Assembly: GCF_017356015.1 (NCBI RefSeq)
Contig: NZ_JAFIQV010000006.1
Span: 124,001 to 188,000 of the forward strand
Length of the DNA stretch: 64,000 bases
From: Azospirillum sp. SYSU D00513
Lineage (GTDB): Bacteria > Pseudomonadota > Alphaproteobacteria > Azospirillales > Azospirillaceae
Reading direction: 5' to 3'
Shown: positions 23,815-32,917 of the stretch, piece by piece
Position numbering within the stretch: position 1 is the first letter of the stretch
Layout of the letters: the number at the start of each line of letters is the position of its first letter
Notes under the pieces: generated by a model
The model's input: only the letters and a program-made list of their open reading frames with translations
Database searches by the model: none
What the model was told of the DNA's origin: nothing
Program-made: the position numbers and the translations under genes

Positions 23815-26613
23815 CTATGCCGACGGAAGCAGCTTGCCGAGGATCTCGCCCAGTTGCCGGGGCGTCACCGGTTTGTGCATGAGTTCGAACCCGTGGGTCA
23901 GGGAGTCGCGGCGGGCTTCCGGTCCCGTTTCTCCCGTCAGGATGACACCCGGCACGCCGGTGCCATGCATCTCCCGGACCTTAAGGATCACCTCCGTCCC
24001 GAAGCGCCTCTCGCGCAGCCGGTAATCGGCCACGACGATGTCCGGCGCCTGCCCGGCCTCCCGCAGCATCCGGACGGCCTCATCGCAGGAGCCGGCGGCC
24101 AGCACGCCGTAGCCCCAGGCCTCGAAGACCGATTTGAGCGCGAGCAGCACGATGGAATCGTCGTCCACAAGGAGCACCAGCCGTCCATTGCCCGTCGTTT
24201 CCGCCGTGGCGGCCGGTGGCCGGGCGGGCAGGGCCTTGCCGAGAGGCACCTCGACCGAGAAGACCGATCCCTGCCCCGGCATGGAACGGACCTCGACCGG
24301 GTGGCCGAGGAGGCCGGACAGGCGCTGGACGATCGACAGCCCGAGGCCAAGCCCGTGGTTGCGGTCGCGCTCCGGGTTGCCGAGCTGGTGGAACTCGTCC
24401 CAGATCAGGTCCAGATGTTCGGATGGAATGCCGGCGCCCGTGTCGTGGACCTCGATCCGCAGATGTCCGCCGGCCGGGTGGCATTCGATGGCGATGCGGC
24501 CGGACTCCGTGTAGCGCACCGCATTTTCCACGAGGTTGTTGAGCATGCGCCGCAGCAGCGTGCGGTCGCTCCGCAGGCTGGCCGCGCACTGCCCGACCTG
24601 GAAGTCCAGCCCCTTGGCCGCGGCGACCGACGCGAAGTCGGCCGCGAGCTGCCCGAGGAGGCCAGCCGCCGGAAATTCCTCGATGACCGGCTGCGTGACG
24701 CCCGCGTCCAGGCTGGACAGGTCGAGAAGGCCGTCCAGGAGCATTTTCAGCGCGTCCATGCCGCGCCCGAGATGCCTCATCGCCTCGCGGCCCTGCTCGC
24801 CCCGCACGTGGGGGGCGAGGGATTCCAGGAACAGAAGCAGGGACTGCACGGGCTGGCGCAGGTCGTGGCTCGCCGCGGCGAGGAACCGGCTCTTCGCGAC
24901 GCTGGCGCGCTCGGCCTCCTCCTTCGCGATCCGCAGCCTTTCCAGGGCTTCCAGCCGCCGGATGTTCTCGATCCTGTCCTGAACCTCCCGAAGCTCGTCC
25001 AGCCGCCGGGCCATGACGCCCTCGACCGCCCGCCGCAGCTCATCGGCGGTCTCCAGTTCCCAGTCCTGCCACCGGTTGCTGTAGCCGGCCCGCACCTCGC
25101 GCCAGAGTTCGAAGTTCTGGCGTGGGAGGATCATGTTTCCGCCGTTGCCCGGTTCGATCCGTTTGGTGGGTTCCCCCGCCCATGCGACGGTCTCCGCCTC
25201 CTGCGGCCTGAACCAGAGAAGCATGTCGTTGCGGCCCTCGCCGAGGAAGGCGGCCAGCACGCCGCTGGCGGTCTTGGCGTGCTTCACGAAGGGGACGTAG
25301 CGGTGCGGAAGGTCATGGGCGGTGAAGAGCGAGCCTTCGGGTGCCGTGTCCCTGATCCAGTCGGCGAGGCCGGCGACGTCGGCGCGCGGCGGGGCGGCTC
25401 CGGCCGGATGGACGTCGCCGTCGAGCACGAGGGCGGCGCCCGACGCTCCGAACAGCTTGCCCAAATCCAGCTCACGGCCGGTCAGGGCGCCGGCGAGGTC
25501 GCGTTGCCCGGCCGCCTGCCCGATCAGCCGGGAGCAGATGTTCATCTGGCGGTTCCGTTCCGCCTGAGCCTCCCCGGTCTCGACCTGGTACAGCCGCATG
25601 CCGAAGGCGCGGGCAAGGGTGAGGATGGCCTCCTCGGCGTCCGGGGAAACCCGGTGAGGGTTCCGGTGATGCCCGATGATCAGCCCCCACAGGGTTCCGT
25701 CCTTCAGCACGGAGGCGGACATGGACCCCTTCACCCCGATGTTGCGCTGGTACTCGCGATGGACGGGGGAGAGGCTCCGCAGCCGGGCGCCGGACAGGTC
25801 GAGCGGCGTGTCGCGCCGGTCCGGGGTGGAAAGCAGGGGAACGGCCGCGTGGTCGATGTCCGGAACGAAACGGATCAGGTTCTTCGTGTACAGGTCGCGG
25901 GCCTGCGCTGGAATGTCGGAAGAGGGCGAGCGCAGCCCCAGGAAGGATTGGGTCCAGTCGGCCACCTTGTCCTCCGCGATGGTCTCGCCGTTCCAGTCAG
26001 GGTCGAAACGGTAGACGAGCACCCGCTCGAAACCGGACAGGGCGCGCATAGCGCGGGCCATGGTCCGCGACAGCTCCTCGACCGTCCGCGCCCTTTGCAG
26101 GGTTCCCAGGACACGGTTGACGATGCCCTGTATCGAGGTTTGTCCGGCGGGCTCGGCGGGGTCGGTTACCGCTTCCGCCAGGATCAGGCCGCCGCTCACA
26201 TGCACCCAGCCGGTCAGGGGGGCGGAAGCGCCGGGCCGGGGCGCAAGGGTCAGGCGCAGGGGCTCATGGAACGACAGCTCCCCGGCTTTCCATCGGCTCA
26301 GGGCCGCCTCGACGAAGGGGGCGGAGAGGCAGTCTCCGGCGTCCTGTCCGAGCACGGCCTGCGGCCCGGCGCCGAGCAGCGCCTCGGTGTTGCCCCCGCA
26401 GACGGCGACCCGCCGCGTCTCCGGATCGAAGGCCAGCAGCGCCCCATGAGGCTGGACGGTGCCCGGAATGTGGATCGGCTCGCGGGCGCAGGCATCGATG
26501 TCGATGGTCCGGCCTTCCATCCGCTCGCGAACCATGGTCCTGGCGCGTTCGGGGCCGATCTGGTCGGTTCCGCTGCCTTGGTTTCCAGTCTGATCCATGG
26601 GTTCGCCGGCCAT
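23815..26613 (-). CDS. Bacteriophytochrome hybrid sensor histidine kinase (PAS-GAF-PHY-HisKA-HATPase-REC)
   Basis: The protein has about 932 residues. The PAS domain carries Cys42 in ACAREPIHIPGTVQPHG, the biliverdin attachment site of bacterial phytochromes. GAF has SSDIPAQARDLYTKN and a VSPD segment preceded by HH. PHY has the tongue motif WFRPQEAETVAWAGEPTK. HisKA has FLAAASHDLRQPVQSLL with the phospho-His; the HATPase has NLVENAVRYTESG and GLGLGLSIVQRLS. A C-terminal receiver has VLLVDDDSIVLLALK and Asp in IVVADYRLRE. It is a red/far-red light sensor by family. The start is between ATG 26613 and 26598. No separate response regulator is adjacent, so the output partner is unknown. Confidence 0.95.
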   Translation of the reverse strand: MAGEPMDQTGNQGSGTDQIGPERARTMVRERMEGRTIDIDACAREPIHIPGTVQPHGALLAFDPETRRVAVCGGNTEALLGAGPQAVLGQDAGDCLSAPFVEAALSRWKAGELSFHEPLRLTLAPRPGASAPLTGWVHVSGGLILAEAVTDPAEPAGQTSIQGIVNRVLGTLQRARTVEELSRTMARAMRALSGFERVLVYRFDPDWNGETIAEDKVADWTQSFLGLRSPSSDIPAQARDLYTKNLIRFVPDIDHAAVPLLSTPDRRDTPLDLSGARLRSLSPVHREYQRNIGVKGSMSASVLKDGTLWGLIIGHHRNPHRVSPDAEEAILTLARAFGMRLYQVETGEAQAERNRQMNICSRLIGQAAGQRDLAGALTGRELDLGKLFGASGAALVLDGDVHPAGAAPPRADVAGLADWIRDTAPEGSLFTAHDLPHRYVPFVKHAKTASGVLAAFLGEGRNDMLLWFRPQEAETVAWAGEPTKRIEPGNGGNMILPRQNFELWREVRAGYSNRWQDWELETADELRRAVEGVMARRLDELREVQDRIENIRRLEALERLRIAKEEAERASVAKSRFLAAASHDLRQPVQSLLLFLESLAPHVRGEQGREAMRHLGRGMDALKMLLDGLLDLSSLDAGVTQPVIEEFPAAGLLGQLAADFASVAAAKGLDFQVGQCAASLRSDRTLLRRMLNNLVENAVRYTESGRIAIECHPAGGHLRIEVHDTGAGIPSEHLDLIWDEFHQLGNPERDRNHGLGLGLSIVQRLSGLLGHPVEVRSMPGQGSVFSVEVPLGKALPARPPAATAETTGNGRLVLLVDDDSIVLLALKSVFEAWGYGVLAAGSCDEAVRMLREAGQAPDIVVADYRLRERRFGTEVILKVREMHGTGVPGVILTGETGPEARRDSLTHGFELMHKPVTPRQLGEILGKLLPSA

Positions 26614-26764
26614 CCTCGCGCTGTTCTTCAATGGCCTTCGGGCCGGCCGCACAACCTTCCTTTGAGAAGAACATAAGTCGGGCGCTTTTGTCGCGCACGG
26701 CCTCTTCCGCCGTTCCACCGGAACGCCTCACGCGGCGGCCACCTCCAGCAGCTGCGCGGCGATG

Positions 26765-27919
26765 TCAATAGGCGGCCTCGTACATCGCCAGCGCGTCCTC
26801 GTAGGCGACGTCACGGGGATTGTTGACGAGCAGGCGCTGCACGTTCATGGCGTCGCGCGCCAGCATCGGCAGATCCTCCCTCCTTACCCCGACCTCGCTC
26901 AGCCGATGGGCGTAGGGCATGTCGGCGAGGAGCGCGCGGATGGCCGCGACGAAGGCGTCCGCACCCTCCTCCGGATCGGTGAAGCGCCGGCCCGGCAGCA
27001 TCGCCTCGGCGAGCTGGGCGTAAGGACGGTCGGCGGCCGGGCGGTTGAAGGCGATGACCGGCGCCAGCACCAGCGAATTGCTGAGCCCATGCGGCACGCC
27101 ATAGTGGCCGCCCAAGGGGTAGGCCAGCGCATGCACGGCCCCGACCGGCGCGTTCGCGAAAGCCATGCCGGCGAGCAGCGAGCCCTGGAGCATGGCCGAG
27201 CGCGCCGCCACGTCGCCGCCGTTGATGATGGCGGTGCGGATGTTGGCGTGCAGCAGCTCCAGCGCCTTCAGCGCCAGCGCGTCGGACACGGGGTTCTTCT
27301 TGTGGCGGCTGGTGAAGGCCTCGATCGCGTGGACCATGGCGTCCACCCCGGTCATGGCCGTCACATGCGCGGGCAGGCCGAGCGTCAGCGTGCCGTCGAG
27401 CAGCGCCAGGTCGGGGTAGAGCTGCGGCGACACCACCCCCTTCTTCTCGTGACTGGGCGTCGTGACGATGGCGATGGGTGTCACCTCCGATCCGGTGCCG
27501 GCGGTCGTCGGCACCTGGATCAGCGGCAGGCGCTTTCCCTTCGCCAGCCCGATGCCGTAGATCTCCGGCAGCGGCTGCGGGGACCCCGCCAGCAGTGCCA
27601 CCAGCTTCGCCGTGTCGAGCGAGCTGCCGCCCCCGAACCCCACGACGCCGTCAACACCGGCCTCCCTGGCCCGCTCGACCGCCGCCAGCACCGATTCCTC
27701 CGGCGGGTCGGCCAGCACGTCGGAGAAGACCGTGGCGGCTATCCCGGCCTCTCCGATGGCGGCCAGCACCGGCTCCAGCAGCCCGGCCCTGACCAGCCCC
27801 TGGTCGGTGACGAGGAAAAGCCGCGTGACGCCGAGATCGCGCGCCAGCGTGCCCAGGCCGGCGGAGGCGCCGGGCCGGCAGATGATGCGCGGCGTGGTTT
27901 CGAACACGAAGTCGGTCAT
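26765..27919 (-). CDS. Iron-containing (group III) alcohol dehydrogenase
   Basis: The 384-residue protein has the NAD-binding GFGGGSSLDTAK and TTAGTGSEVTP. Metal ligands lie in TGVDAMVHAIEAFTS (Asp and first His), GAVHALAYPLGGHYGVPHG (two His), and the family C-terminal part. It oxidises an alcohol or reduces an aldehyde or ketone with NAD(P). It shares a strand and probably an operon with the Gfo/Idh gene (81-bp gap) and GntR regulator upstream, in the uronate region, so a keto-sugar acid or a lactaldehyde/glyceraldehyde-type product is plausible. The link to PQQ-alcohol metabolism, where Fe-dehydrogenases such as ErcA occur, is a second possibility. Confidence 0.9.
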   Translation of the reverse strand: MTDFVFETTPRIICRPGASAGLGTLARDLGVTRLFLVTDQGLVRAGLLEPVLAAIGEAGIAATVFSDVLADPPEESVLAAVERAREAGVDGVVGFGGGSSLDTAKLVALLAGSPQPLPEIYGIGLAKGKRLPLIQVPTTAGTGSEVTPIAIVTTPSHEKKGVVSPQLYPDLALLDGTLTLGLPAHVTAMTGVDAMVHAIEAFTSRHKKNPVSDALALKALELLHANIRTAIINGGDVAARSAMLQGSLLAGMAFANAPVGAVHALAYPLGGHYGVPHGLSNSLVLAPVIAFNRPAADRPYAQLAEAMLPGRRFTDPEEGADAFVAAIRALLADMPYAHRLSEVGVRREDLPMLARDAMNVQRLLVNNPRDVAYEDALAMYEAAY

Positions 27920-28000
27920 GATGCGATGCTCCGCCCCAGTCCGGATGTGCCCCCGGAGTGTAGCAGCGCCCGCACCCGCTTGTCCGACCCGCCTTCCGGC

Positions 28001-29062
28001 CTACCCCTCCGCGATCTCCGTGACGCCGCCGCCGTCCGAGGCGCGCAGAAGGCCCTCGATCAGCCGGTGCACCTTCAGCGCTTCCCGCCCGTCCGCGCGC
28101 GGGCGTCCGCCCTGGTCGAGCGCGTCGAGGAAGTCGGCGAGCACGGCGCGGTGATGCTGGTTGGAGAAGGCCATGGGATCGGCGCCGCCGCCCAGCGTGC
28201 CGCCGGTTTCCCCCGCCCGGATCGTCTCGCCCGTGTGCAGCTTCGCCTCCAGCCGGTCGCCGGTCAGCACGGCCGAGCCGAGGGTGCCCGCGATCTCGAT
28301 GCGCTCGGGGAAGCCGGGGTAGGAGACGGTGTTGGCGTCCACCGTCGCAAGCAGGCCGCTGTCGTAGCGCAACGCCGCCGCGACCATGTCCTCGGTGTCG
28401 ATGGGACGCAGGCCGCTGGTGGCGGCGAAGCCGGCGATCTGCCTGGGCAGGCCGAGCAGGCTGACGAACAGGTCCAGCGTGTGGATTGCCTGGGTCAGCA
28501 GCACGCCGCCGCCGTCGCGCGCCTTCATGCCGCGGCCCGGTTGCGCGTAATAGGCGGCGTCGCGCCACCAGCGAACCACCACGGACGCCGACAGCGGCCG
28601 GCCCAGCGTGCCGTCGCGCAGCAGCTCGGACAGCCGTTCCGCCGCCGCGCGGAAGCGGTGCTGGAGCACGACGCCGAGCGTCAGCCCGGCGCGCTCCATC
28701 GTCTCGACCACGGCGCGTGCCCCTTCCGGCGTGGCATCCAGCGGCTTTTCCAGCAGCACATGCTTGCCGGCGGCGGCGCAGCGGGCCACCAGGCCCGCAT
28801 GGGTGTCCGGCGGGGTGAGCAGCAGGATCGCCGACACGGTCGCGTCGTCCAGCAGATCCTCCATCCGCTCCACCACCGGCAGGCCGAAGCGCGCGGCGAA
28901 GGCGGCGCGGCGGTCGGGCGATGGGCTGTAGCCGCCGGCGACCTCCAGCCGCCCGGCGAGATCCAGCAGGCTCTGCGCGTGCGGCGTCGCCGCCATGCCC
29001 AGCCCGATCACGCCGACGCGGCGGCGGGTTGCGGCTGTGGGAACGGGTCGCGTCTGGGTCAT
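28001..29062 (-). CDS. Gfo/Idh/MocA-family oxidoreductase
   Basis: This 353-residue protein has the Rossmann fold GVIGLGMAATPHAQSLL, the canonical HVLLEKPLDATPEG (Glu-Lys-Pro), GVVLQHRFRAA, and GGVLLTQAIHTLDLF with the catalytic-region His. Its start codon overlaps the stop of the GntR gene by 4 bp (ATGA), so the two are co-translated. Family members oxidise or epimerise sugars, inositols and sugar acids using NAD(P). Its place under an FCD-GntR regulator that shares an operator with uxaC and mgsA suggests a uronate-related substrate, possibly taking the place of a missing keto-uronate reductase. Confidence 0.88.
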   Translation of the reverse strand: MTQTRPVPTAATRRRVGVIGLGMAATPHAQSLLDLAGRLEVAGGYSPSPDRRAAFAARFGLPVVERMEDLLDDATVSAILLLTPPDTHAGLVARCAAAGKHVLLEKPLDATPEGARAVVETMERAGLTLGVVLQHRFRAAAERLSELLRDGTLGRPLSASVVVRWWRDAAYYAQPGRGMKARDGGGVLLTQAIHTLDLFVSLLGLPRQIAGFAATSGLRPIDTEDMVAAALRYDSGLLATVDANTVSYPGFPERIEIAGTLGSAVLTGDRLEAKLHTGETIRAGETGGTLGGGADPMAFSNQHHRAVLADFLDALDQGGRPRADGREALKVHRLIEGLLRASDGGGVTEIAEG

Positions 29063-29838
29063 GGCTCGGCCTCGGTGGGGGTTGACTGAAGGGGGGTGAA
29101 GTAGAGCGGCGTGGCGCCCCGGACATCCGCGATGGTCAGCTGCAGCCCGTCGATGTGGTCGCCGAGCAGCCGGGCGGCGCGGTCCGGGTCGTGGTCGGCG
29201 ATGGCCGCGAGGATGCCCTCATGCTCGGCGATCACCGTCCCCATGCGGCCGGGCACTGGCAGCGTCAGGCGGCGGCAGCGGTCGATCTGCACCTTGACCT
29301 GCTGGACGATGGGCCAGAATCCGGGATATCCCGCGATCTCCGCGATCAGCGCGTGTAAGGCCTCGTCGGCCTGGTGGAAGCCGTCGGCGTCGCCCGCCGC
29401 GTCCACCTCGTGCTGGCGCTCCAGGTTGGCGCGCAGTGCGGCGATCTGGCTGCGGGTCGCGCGCTCGGCCGCGAAGCGGACCGTCGCCTGCTCCAGTGTC
29501 TTGCGGATCACGCTGGCCTCGGTGAGGGCCGCGACGGGGATGCGGGCGACGAAGGTGCCGGACTGCGGAAAGATTTCGATCAGCCCTTCATCGGCCAGCC
29601 GCAGCACGGCCTCGCGCACGGGCGTGCGGCTGACGCCGAAGGCCTCGGCGATCTGCTTCTCGGAGACGGGCTCCCCCGGCTTGCGGCGCATGCCCACGAT
29701 GTCGGCGCGCAGGCTGCGGTGGATGGTGGTGGCCGCCGTGGCGCCGCGCTGTGGGGTGCGCGGAAGCGCCCTCGGCGCGGAGCCCGAGGTCACGGGACCA
29801 CTGTCCTGAAGAGGGCCGCTCCGGCTTCTGGATGCCAT
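29059..29838 (-). CDS. GntR-family regulator with FCD domain (paralogue 1)
   Basis: This 259-residue protein has a winged helix at about 38-105 (TTIHRSLRADIVG, SEKQIAEAFGVSRTPVREAVLRLADEGL, FPQSGTFVARI) and an FCD domain with HQADEALHALIAEIAGYPGFW, which contributes metal-binding residues in this family. ATG 29838 is preceded by AAGGAGG; an in-frame upstream start lies inside the operator region. It is strikingly similar to the regulator at 36300 through the whole DNA-binding helix (EAFGVSRTPVREAVLRLADEG identical), so both probably read the same operator. It heads the operon with the Gfo/Idh and Fe-dehydrogenase genes. Confidence 0.9.
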   Translation of the reverse strand: MASRSRSGPLQDSGPVTSGSAPRALPRTPQRGATAATTIHRSLRADIVGMRRKPGEPVSEKQIAEAFGVSRTPVREAVLRLADEGLIEIFPQSGTFVARIPVAALTEASVIRKTLEQATVRFAAERATRSQIAALRANLERQHEVDAAGDADGFHQADEALHALIAEIAGYPGFWPIVQQVKVQIDRCRRLTLPVPGRMGTVIAEHEGILAAIADHDPDRAARLLGDHIDGLQLTIADVRGATPLYFTPLQSTPTEAEP

Positions 29839-29878
29839 GACTGCCGGTCCTCCTTCGCACCAAGCCAGCCTCATGAAT

Positions 29879-29903
29879 ACTAATATATCAATTCCGGACG
29901 CAA
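29879..29903. promoter_or_regulatory. Shared operator element, copy 1 (TAATATATCA)
   Basis: TAATATATCA at 29881-29890 lies 43 bp before the start of GntR paralogue 1. With the bases to 29905 it matches the uxaC upstream copy at 21 of 25 positions. On the minus strand TTGCGT and TAGTAT are 15 bp apart across it, so the site overlaps a probable promoter. Confidence 0.6.
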
Positions 29904-30054
29904 GCCCTTCCGTGCTCCGCCGGGGCCAGCCCTCTGCGTTCGGACTAACCCAGACGGCGAAAACTGGTGATCGGCTTCGCGCGTGCGGTTACTCTCGCCG
30001 GCGGAGCCTTCCTCCGGTGATCCGGCGGCGCGGCCCCTGCAAGGAGTTGGCGCC

Positions 30055-31269
30055 ATGGGCACTGTTCGATTGGACGCGGGCGCGCTGGTCTTCTCGGAAG
30101 GCGAGCGGGGAGACCGCGCCTATCTGATCCGGTCCGGCCTCGTCGAGATCCTGGCCGAACGCGGCGGGCAGCCGGTGGTGCTCGCCCGGCTCGGCCCGGG
30201 GGAGCTGTTCGGCGAGATGGCGGTTATCGACGACCAGCCCCGCTCGGCGACGGCGCGCGCGCTGGAGCCGCTGGAACTGCTCGTCGTGACGCGTGAGATG
30301 CTGCACAGCCACATCGAGGCGGGCGATCCCGTGCTGGGCCAGCTGCTGCGCGTCCTGATCGGCCGCATGCGCCACGCCCAGAACGCGCTGGTCGAACGCA
30401 TCGGCACGGCGGACGGGACCGACCTGACGGCCTCCGGCCCGGCGCCGGAACCGGCTGGCGAGCCGGGCGCCTTCGACTTCCTGATCCATGAAGTCGAACT
30501 CCGGCGGGCACTGGAGGCCGGCGAGTTCGAACCCTTCTTCCAGCCGATCGTGCGGCTCGACACGGGTGCGCTGGCCGGCTTCGAGGCGCTGGTGCGCTGG
30601 CGCCATCCCCGGCGCGGGATCGTCCCGCCGGCGGAGTTCCTGGAGGCGGCGGAGCGCTGCGGGGTGATCCACGCCCTCGACCTCCGCATGTTCGAGAGCG
30701 CCGCCCGCGCGCTGCTCGCGGCGGCAGGCGGCGGTGCGGATGGACCCTTCCTCAGCATCAATCTGTCGGGAAGCCATTTCGCCTCGGACGCCATCGTCGG
30801 GCGGCTCCGCGCCATCCTCGACGACACCCGTTTCCCCGCGCACCGGCTGAAGGTGGAGATCACCGAAGGCGTGCTGGTCGCCCGGCCGGACCAGGCGCTG
30901 GGGATCATCGAGGGCATCCACGGGCTGGGCGCCCAGGTGTCGCTCGACGATTTCGGCACCGGCTATTCGTCGCTGAGCTACCTGCACCGCTTTCCCATCG
31001 ACGTGCTGAAGATCGACCGCAGCTTCATCGTCGGCATGGGCGAGAACGCGCGGACGGCGGCTATCGTCGAGGCGGTCGCCCGGCTTGCCCGCGGCCTCGG
31101 GCTGCGGGTGGTCGCGGAGGGCGTGGAGACCGAGGCGATGCTGGCGCCGCTCCAGGCACTGGGCTGCCATTACGGCCAGGGCTGGCATTTCGGACGGCCC
31201 ATGCCGGCGGACGCCATGCGGCGGGTGGTCGGGGCGGGGCGCGTCCTAACCGGCGTCCCGCCGCTCTGA
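30055..31269 (+). CDS. Cyclic-nucleotide-binding/EAL domain protein (c-di-GMP phosphodiesterase)
   Basis: This 404-residue soluble protein has an N-terminal CRP-like cNMP-binding domain (about 1-115: FSEGERGDRAYLIRSGLVEIL, GELFGEMAVIDDQPRSATARA, the phosphate-binding cassette). An EAL domain follows (about 150-400: GFEALVRWRHP, KVEITEGVL, LDDFGTGYSSLSYLHRFPID, KIDRSFIVGMG, VVAEGVET, GQGWHFGRPM). All key catalytic acids, the Lys and the loop-6 motif are present, so it should hydrolyse c-di-GMP. The start at ATG 30055 follows AAGGAG; the frame extends upstream without a better signal. The cNMP domain implies control of hydrolysis by cAMP, cGMP or another ligand. Confidence 0.93.
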   Translation: MGTVRLDAGALVFSEGERGDRAYLIRSGLVEILAERGGQPVVLARLGPGELFGEMAVIDDQPRSATARALEPLELLVVTREMLHSHIEAGDPVLGQLLRVLIGRMRHAQNALVERIGTADGTDLTASGPAPEPAGEPGAFDFLIHEVELRRALEAGEFEPFFQPIVRLDTGALAGFEALVRWRHPRRGIVPPAEFLEAAERCGVIHALDLRMFESAARALLAAAGGGADGPFLSINLSGSHFASDAIVGRLRAILDDTRFPAHRLKVEITEGVLVARPDQALGIIEGIHGLGAQVSLDDFGTGYSSLSYLHRFPIDVLKIDRSFIVGMGENARTAAIVEAVARLARGLGLRVVAEGVETEAMLAPLQALGCHYGQGWHFGRPMPADAMRRVVGAGRVLTGVPPL

Positions 31270-31839
31270 CGGGACCGGCTCCAGCACGCCGTCGTAGATC
31301 TCCGCGAAGGCGATCTCGATGCCGAGCGACGCCAGCGGCAGCACGCCGTCCGGCCCGTCGATCTCGACCATCTGCCAGCCGGCGATCTCGTTACGCCAGC
31401 GGTGCAGGCGGCACAGATACTCGTCCTGCACGACCTCCACGATTTCCCGTACCCCCTCGACGTTCTTGAGGTCGCGGTAGCGGTTGGCCTTTTCGACCTG
31501 GCTCTTCCCGTCCGACGGAGAAACGATTTCGAAGAGCACGGTGGGCAGTCCGTCGCAGCGGACCAGCACATCGGGGATGCGGGCGCGGTCCCTGCTCTTG
31601 TCGCGGGGGACCGCGGCCGAACCGCCTTCCGGCCGGCAGGGCGTGCCGCGCAGCCGCGTCTTCAGGGCGGCCGCGAGGTTCGCCAGGATGGCGCCGTGTT
31701 CGGGCGTCGGGGCGGCCTGCGCGACCGGCTGTCCGTCCACGAGTTCGTAGCGCCAGGCCGGACCGAACTCGGACGGGTCCGTGGCAAGGAACTTCTCGAC
31801 GGTCAGCGGCGGTGGCACCTGTCGCGCAGCGTTCCCCAT
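31246..31839 (-). CDS. Uma2-family (DUF820) putative endonuclease-fold protein
   Basis: The 197-residue protein has the Uma2 pattern: TVEKFLATD, YELVDGQPV, ARIPDVLVRC with the metal Asp, VLFEIVSPSDGKSQVEKANRY with the Glu of the PD-(D/E)xK core, and a late YLCRLHRW. Family members have a restriction-endonuclease-like fold, are abundant in cyanobacteria and scattered elsewhere, and have no settled function. Its last 24 bp overlap the end of the EAL gene on the opposite strand. Nothing in the neighbourhood suggests a partner. Confidence 0.88.
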   Translation of the reverse strand: MGNAARQVPPPLTVEKFLATDPSEFGPAWRYELVDGQPVAQAAPTPEHGAILANLAAALKTRLRGTPCRPEGGSAAVPRDKSRDRARIPDVLVRCDGLPTVLFEIVSPSDGKSQVEKANRYRDLKNVEGVREIVEVVQDEYLCRLHRWRNEIAGWQMVEIDGPDGVLPLASLGIEIAFAEIYDGVLEPVPSERRDAG

Positions 31840-31913
31840 GTCTTCCGCCCTCCAGTGTCAGGGCATCCTACCACAGGCTCGGACCGCCGCCAAAATCCCG
31901 GACGGGCAGACCT

Positions 31914-32852
31914 TCAGGACTGCGGCTTCAGGAACTCCGCCATCGCGTCGCGCGGGATGATGGCGCCGCGGTGCTGGATGACCACGGCGGCGATCCTGTG
32001 AGCGGATCGTGCCGCCTCGGCCGGGCTGCGGCCTTCCAGACGCGCCGTCAGATAGCCGGCGCTGAAGCTGTCGCCGGCCGCCGTGGTGTCCACCACCGTC
32101 GCGACGCGCTCGGACGGCACCTCCAGGTCCGGGCCGTCGCCGGCGACGATGCAGCCGGGCTCCTCCAGCTTCAGGACGATTTCCGGCACGCCGGCGGCGC
32201 GCACGCGCTCCAGCACGGTGGCGGCGTCGGCGTCGCCGTACAGGTCGCGCAGGTCGGTCACGCCGGGCAGGGCGATGTCGGTGCGGCGGAGCATGTCGTC
32301 ATAGGCGCGCATGGCCGTTTCCTTGTCCGGCCACAGGCGCGGGCGCCAGTTGGTGTCGAAGGCGACGCGCCCGCCGCGCTCGCGCAGCCGGTCGAGCAGC
32401 GGGAACAGCGCCGCGCGCCCGCGCTCGCCCCAGATGCCGAGGCTGATGCCGGAGAGGTAGAGCAGGTCGTAGCCCTCCAGCGCCTCGATCAGGGCGGGGG
32501 AATCCGGCAGAACGAACAGCTCGCGCGCAGGGGCGGAGTCGCGCCAGTAGAGGAAGCGCCGCTCGCCCCGGTCGTCCGTCTCGATCATGTAGAGGCCCGG
32601 CACGCGGCCGGGCACGCGCAGCACATGGCCGGTGCCGACGCCCTCGCCCTGCCAGGACGCGACCATCGCGTCGCTGTTCGGGTCGTCGCCCAGCGCCGTG
32701 ACGTAGTCCACCGGGGCGCCGAGCCGCGCCATGTAGACCGCCGTGTTCAGCGTGTCGCCGCCGAAGCCCATGCTGATCAGCCCGTCCGGACGGCGGGACA
32801 GCTCGATCATGCATTCGCCCAGGGCCGCCACCCGGCGCGCGGAAACACCCAT
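31914..32852 (-). CDS. kdgK: PfkB-family sugar kinase, 2-keto-3-deoxygluconate kinase
   Basis: The 312-residue kinase has the PfkB signatures GFGGDTLNTAVYMARLG at the N-terminus and VVDTTAAGDSFSAGYL at the C-terminus, with the catalytic Asp in the TAAGD motif. Substrate-loop features ECMIELS, GLYMIETDDRGERRFLYWRD and FDTNWRPRLW fit 2-keto-3-deoxygluconate kinases. It would phosphorylate KDG to KDPG for the Entner-Doudoroff aldolase, the convergence point of uronate and aldonate breakdown in this window. ATG 32852 follows GGGGAG. It is 65 bp after the transporter gene on the same strand, probably one operon. Confidence 0.9.
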   Translation of the reverse strand: MGVSARRVAALGECMIELSRRPDGLISMGFGGDTLNTAVYMARLGAPVDYVTALGDDPNSDAMVASWQGEGVGTGHVLRVPGRVPGLYMIETDDRGERRFLYWRDSAPARELFVLPDSPALIEALEGYDLLYLSGISLGIWGERGRAALFPLLDRLRERGGRVAFDTNWRPRLWPDKETAMRAYDDMLRRTDIALPGVTDLRDLYGDADAATVLERVRAAGVPEIVLKLEEPGCIVAGDGPDLEVPSERVATVVDTTAAGDSFSAGYLTARLEGRSPAEAARSAHRIAAVVIQHRGAIIPRDAMAEFLKPQS

Positions 32853-32917
32853 CGCCAAACTCCCCCGATCTTCGGTTTCGATATCTAAAGCTTCTGTGGA
32901 ATTCATGCCCGCCGGAC

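Noticed and set aside
23464..26676. Open frame of about 1070 codons on the plus strand
   Set aside because: It mirrors the phytochrome gene on the other strand and shows no recognisable motif; the minus frame has complete PAS-GAF-PHY-kinase-receiver signatures.
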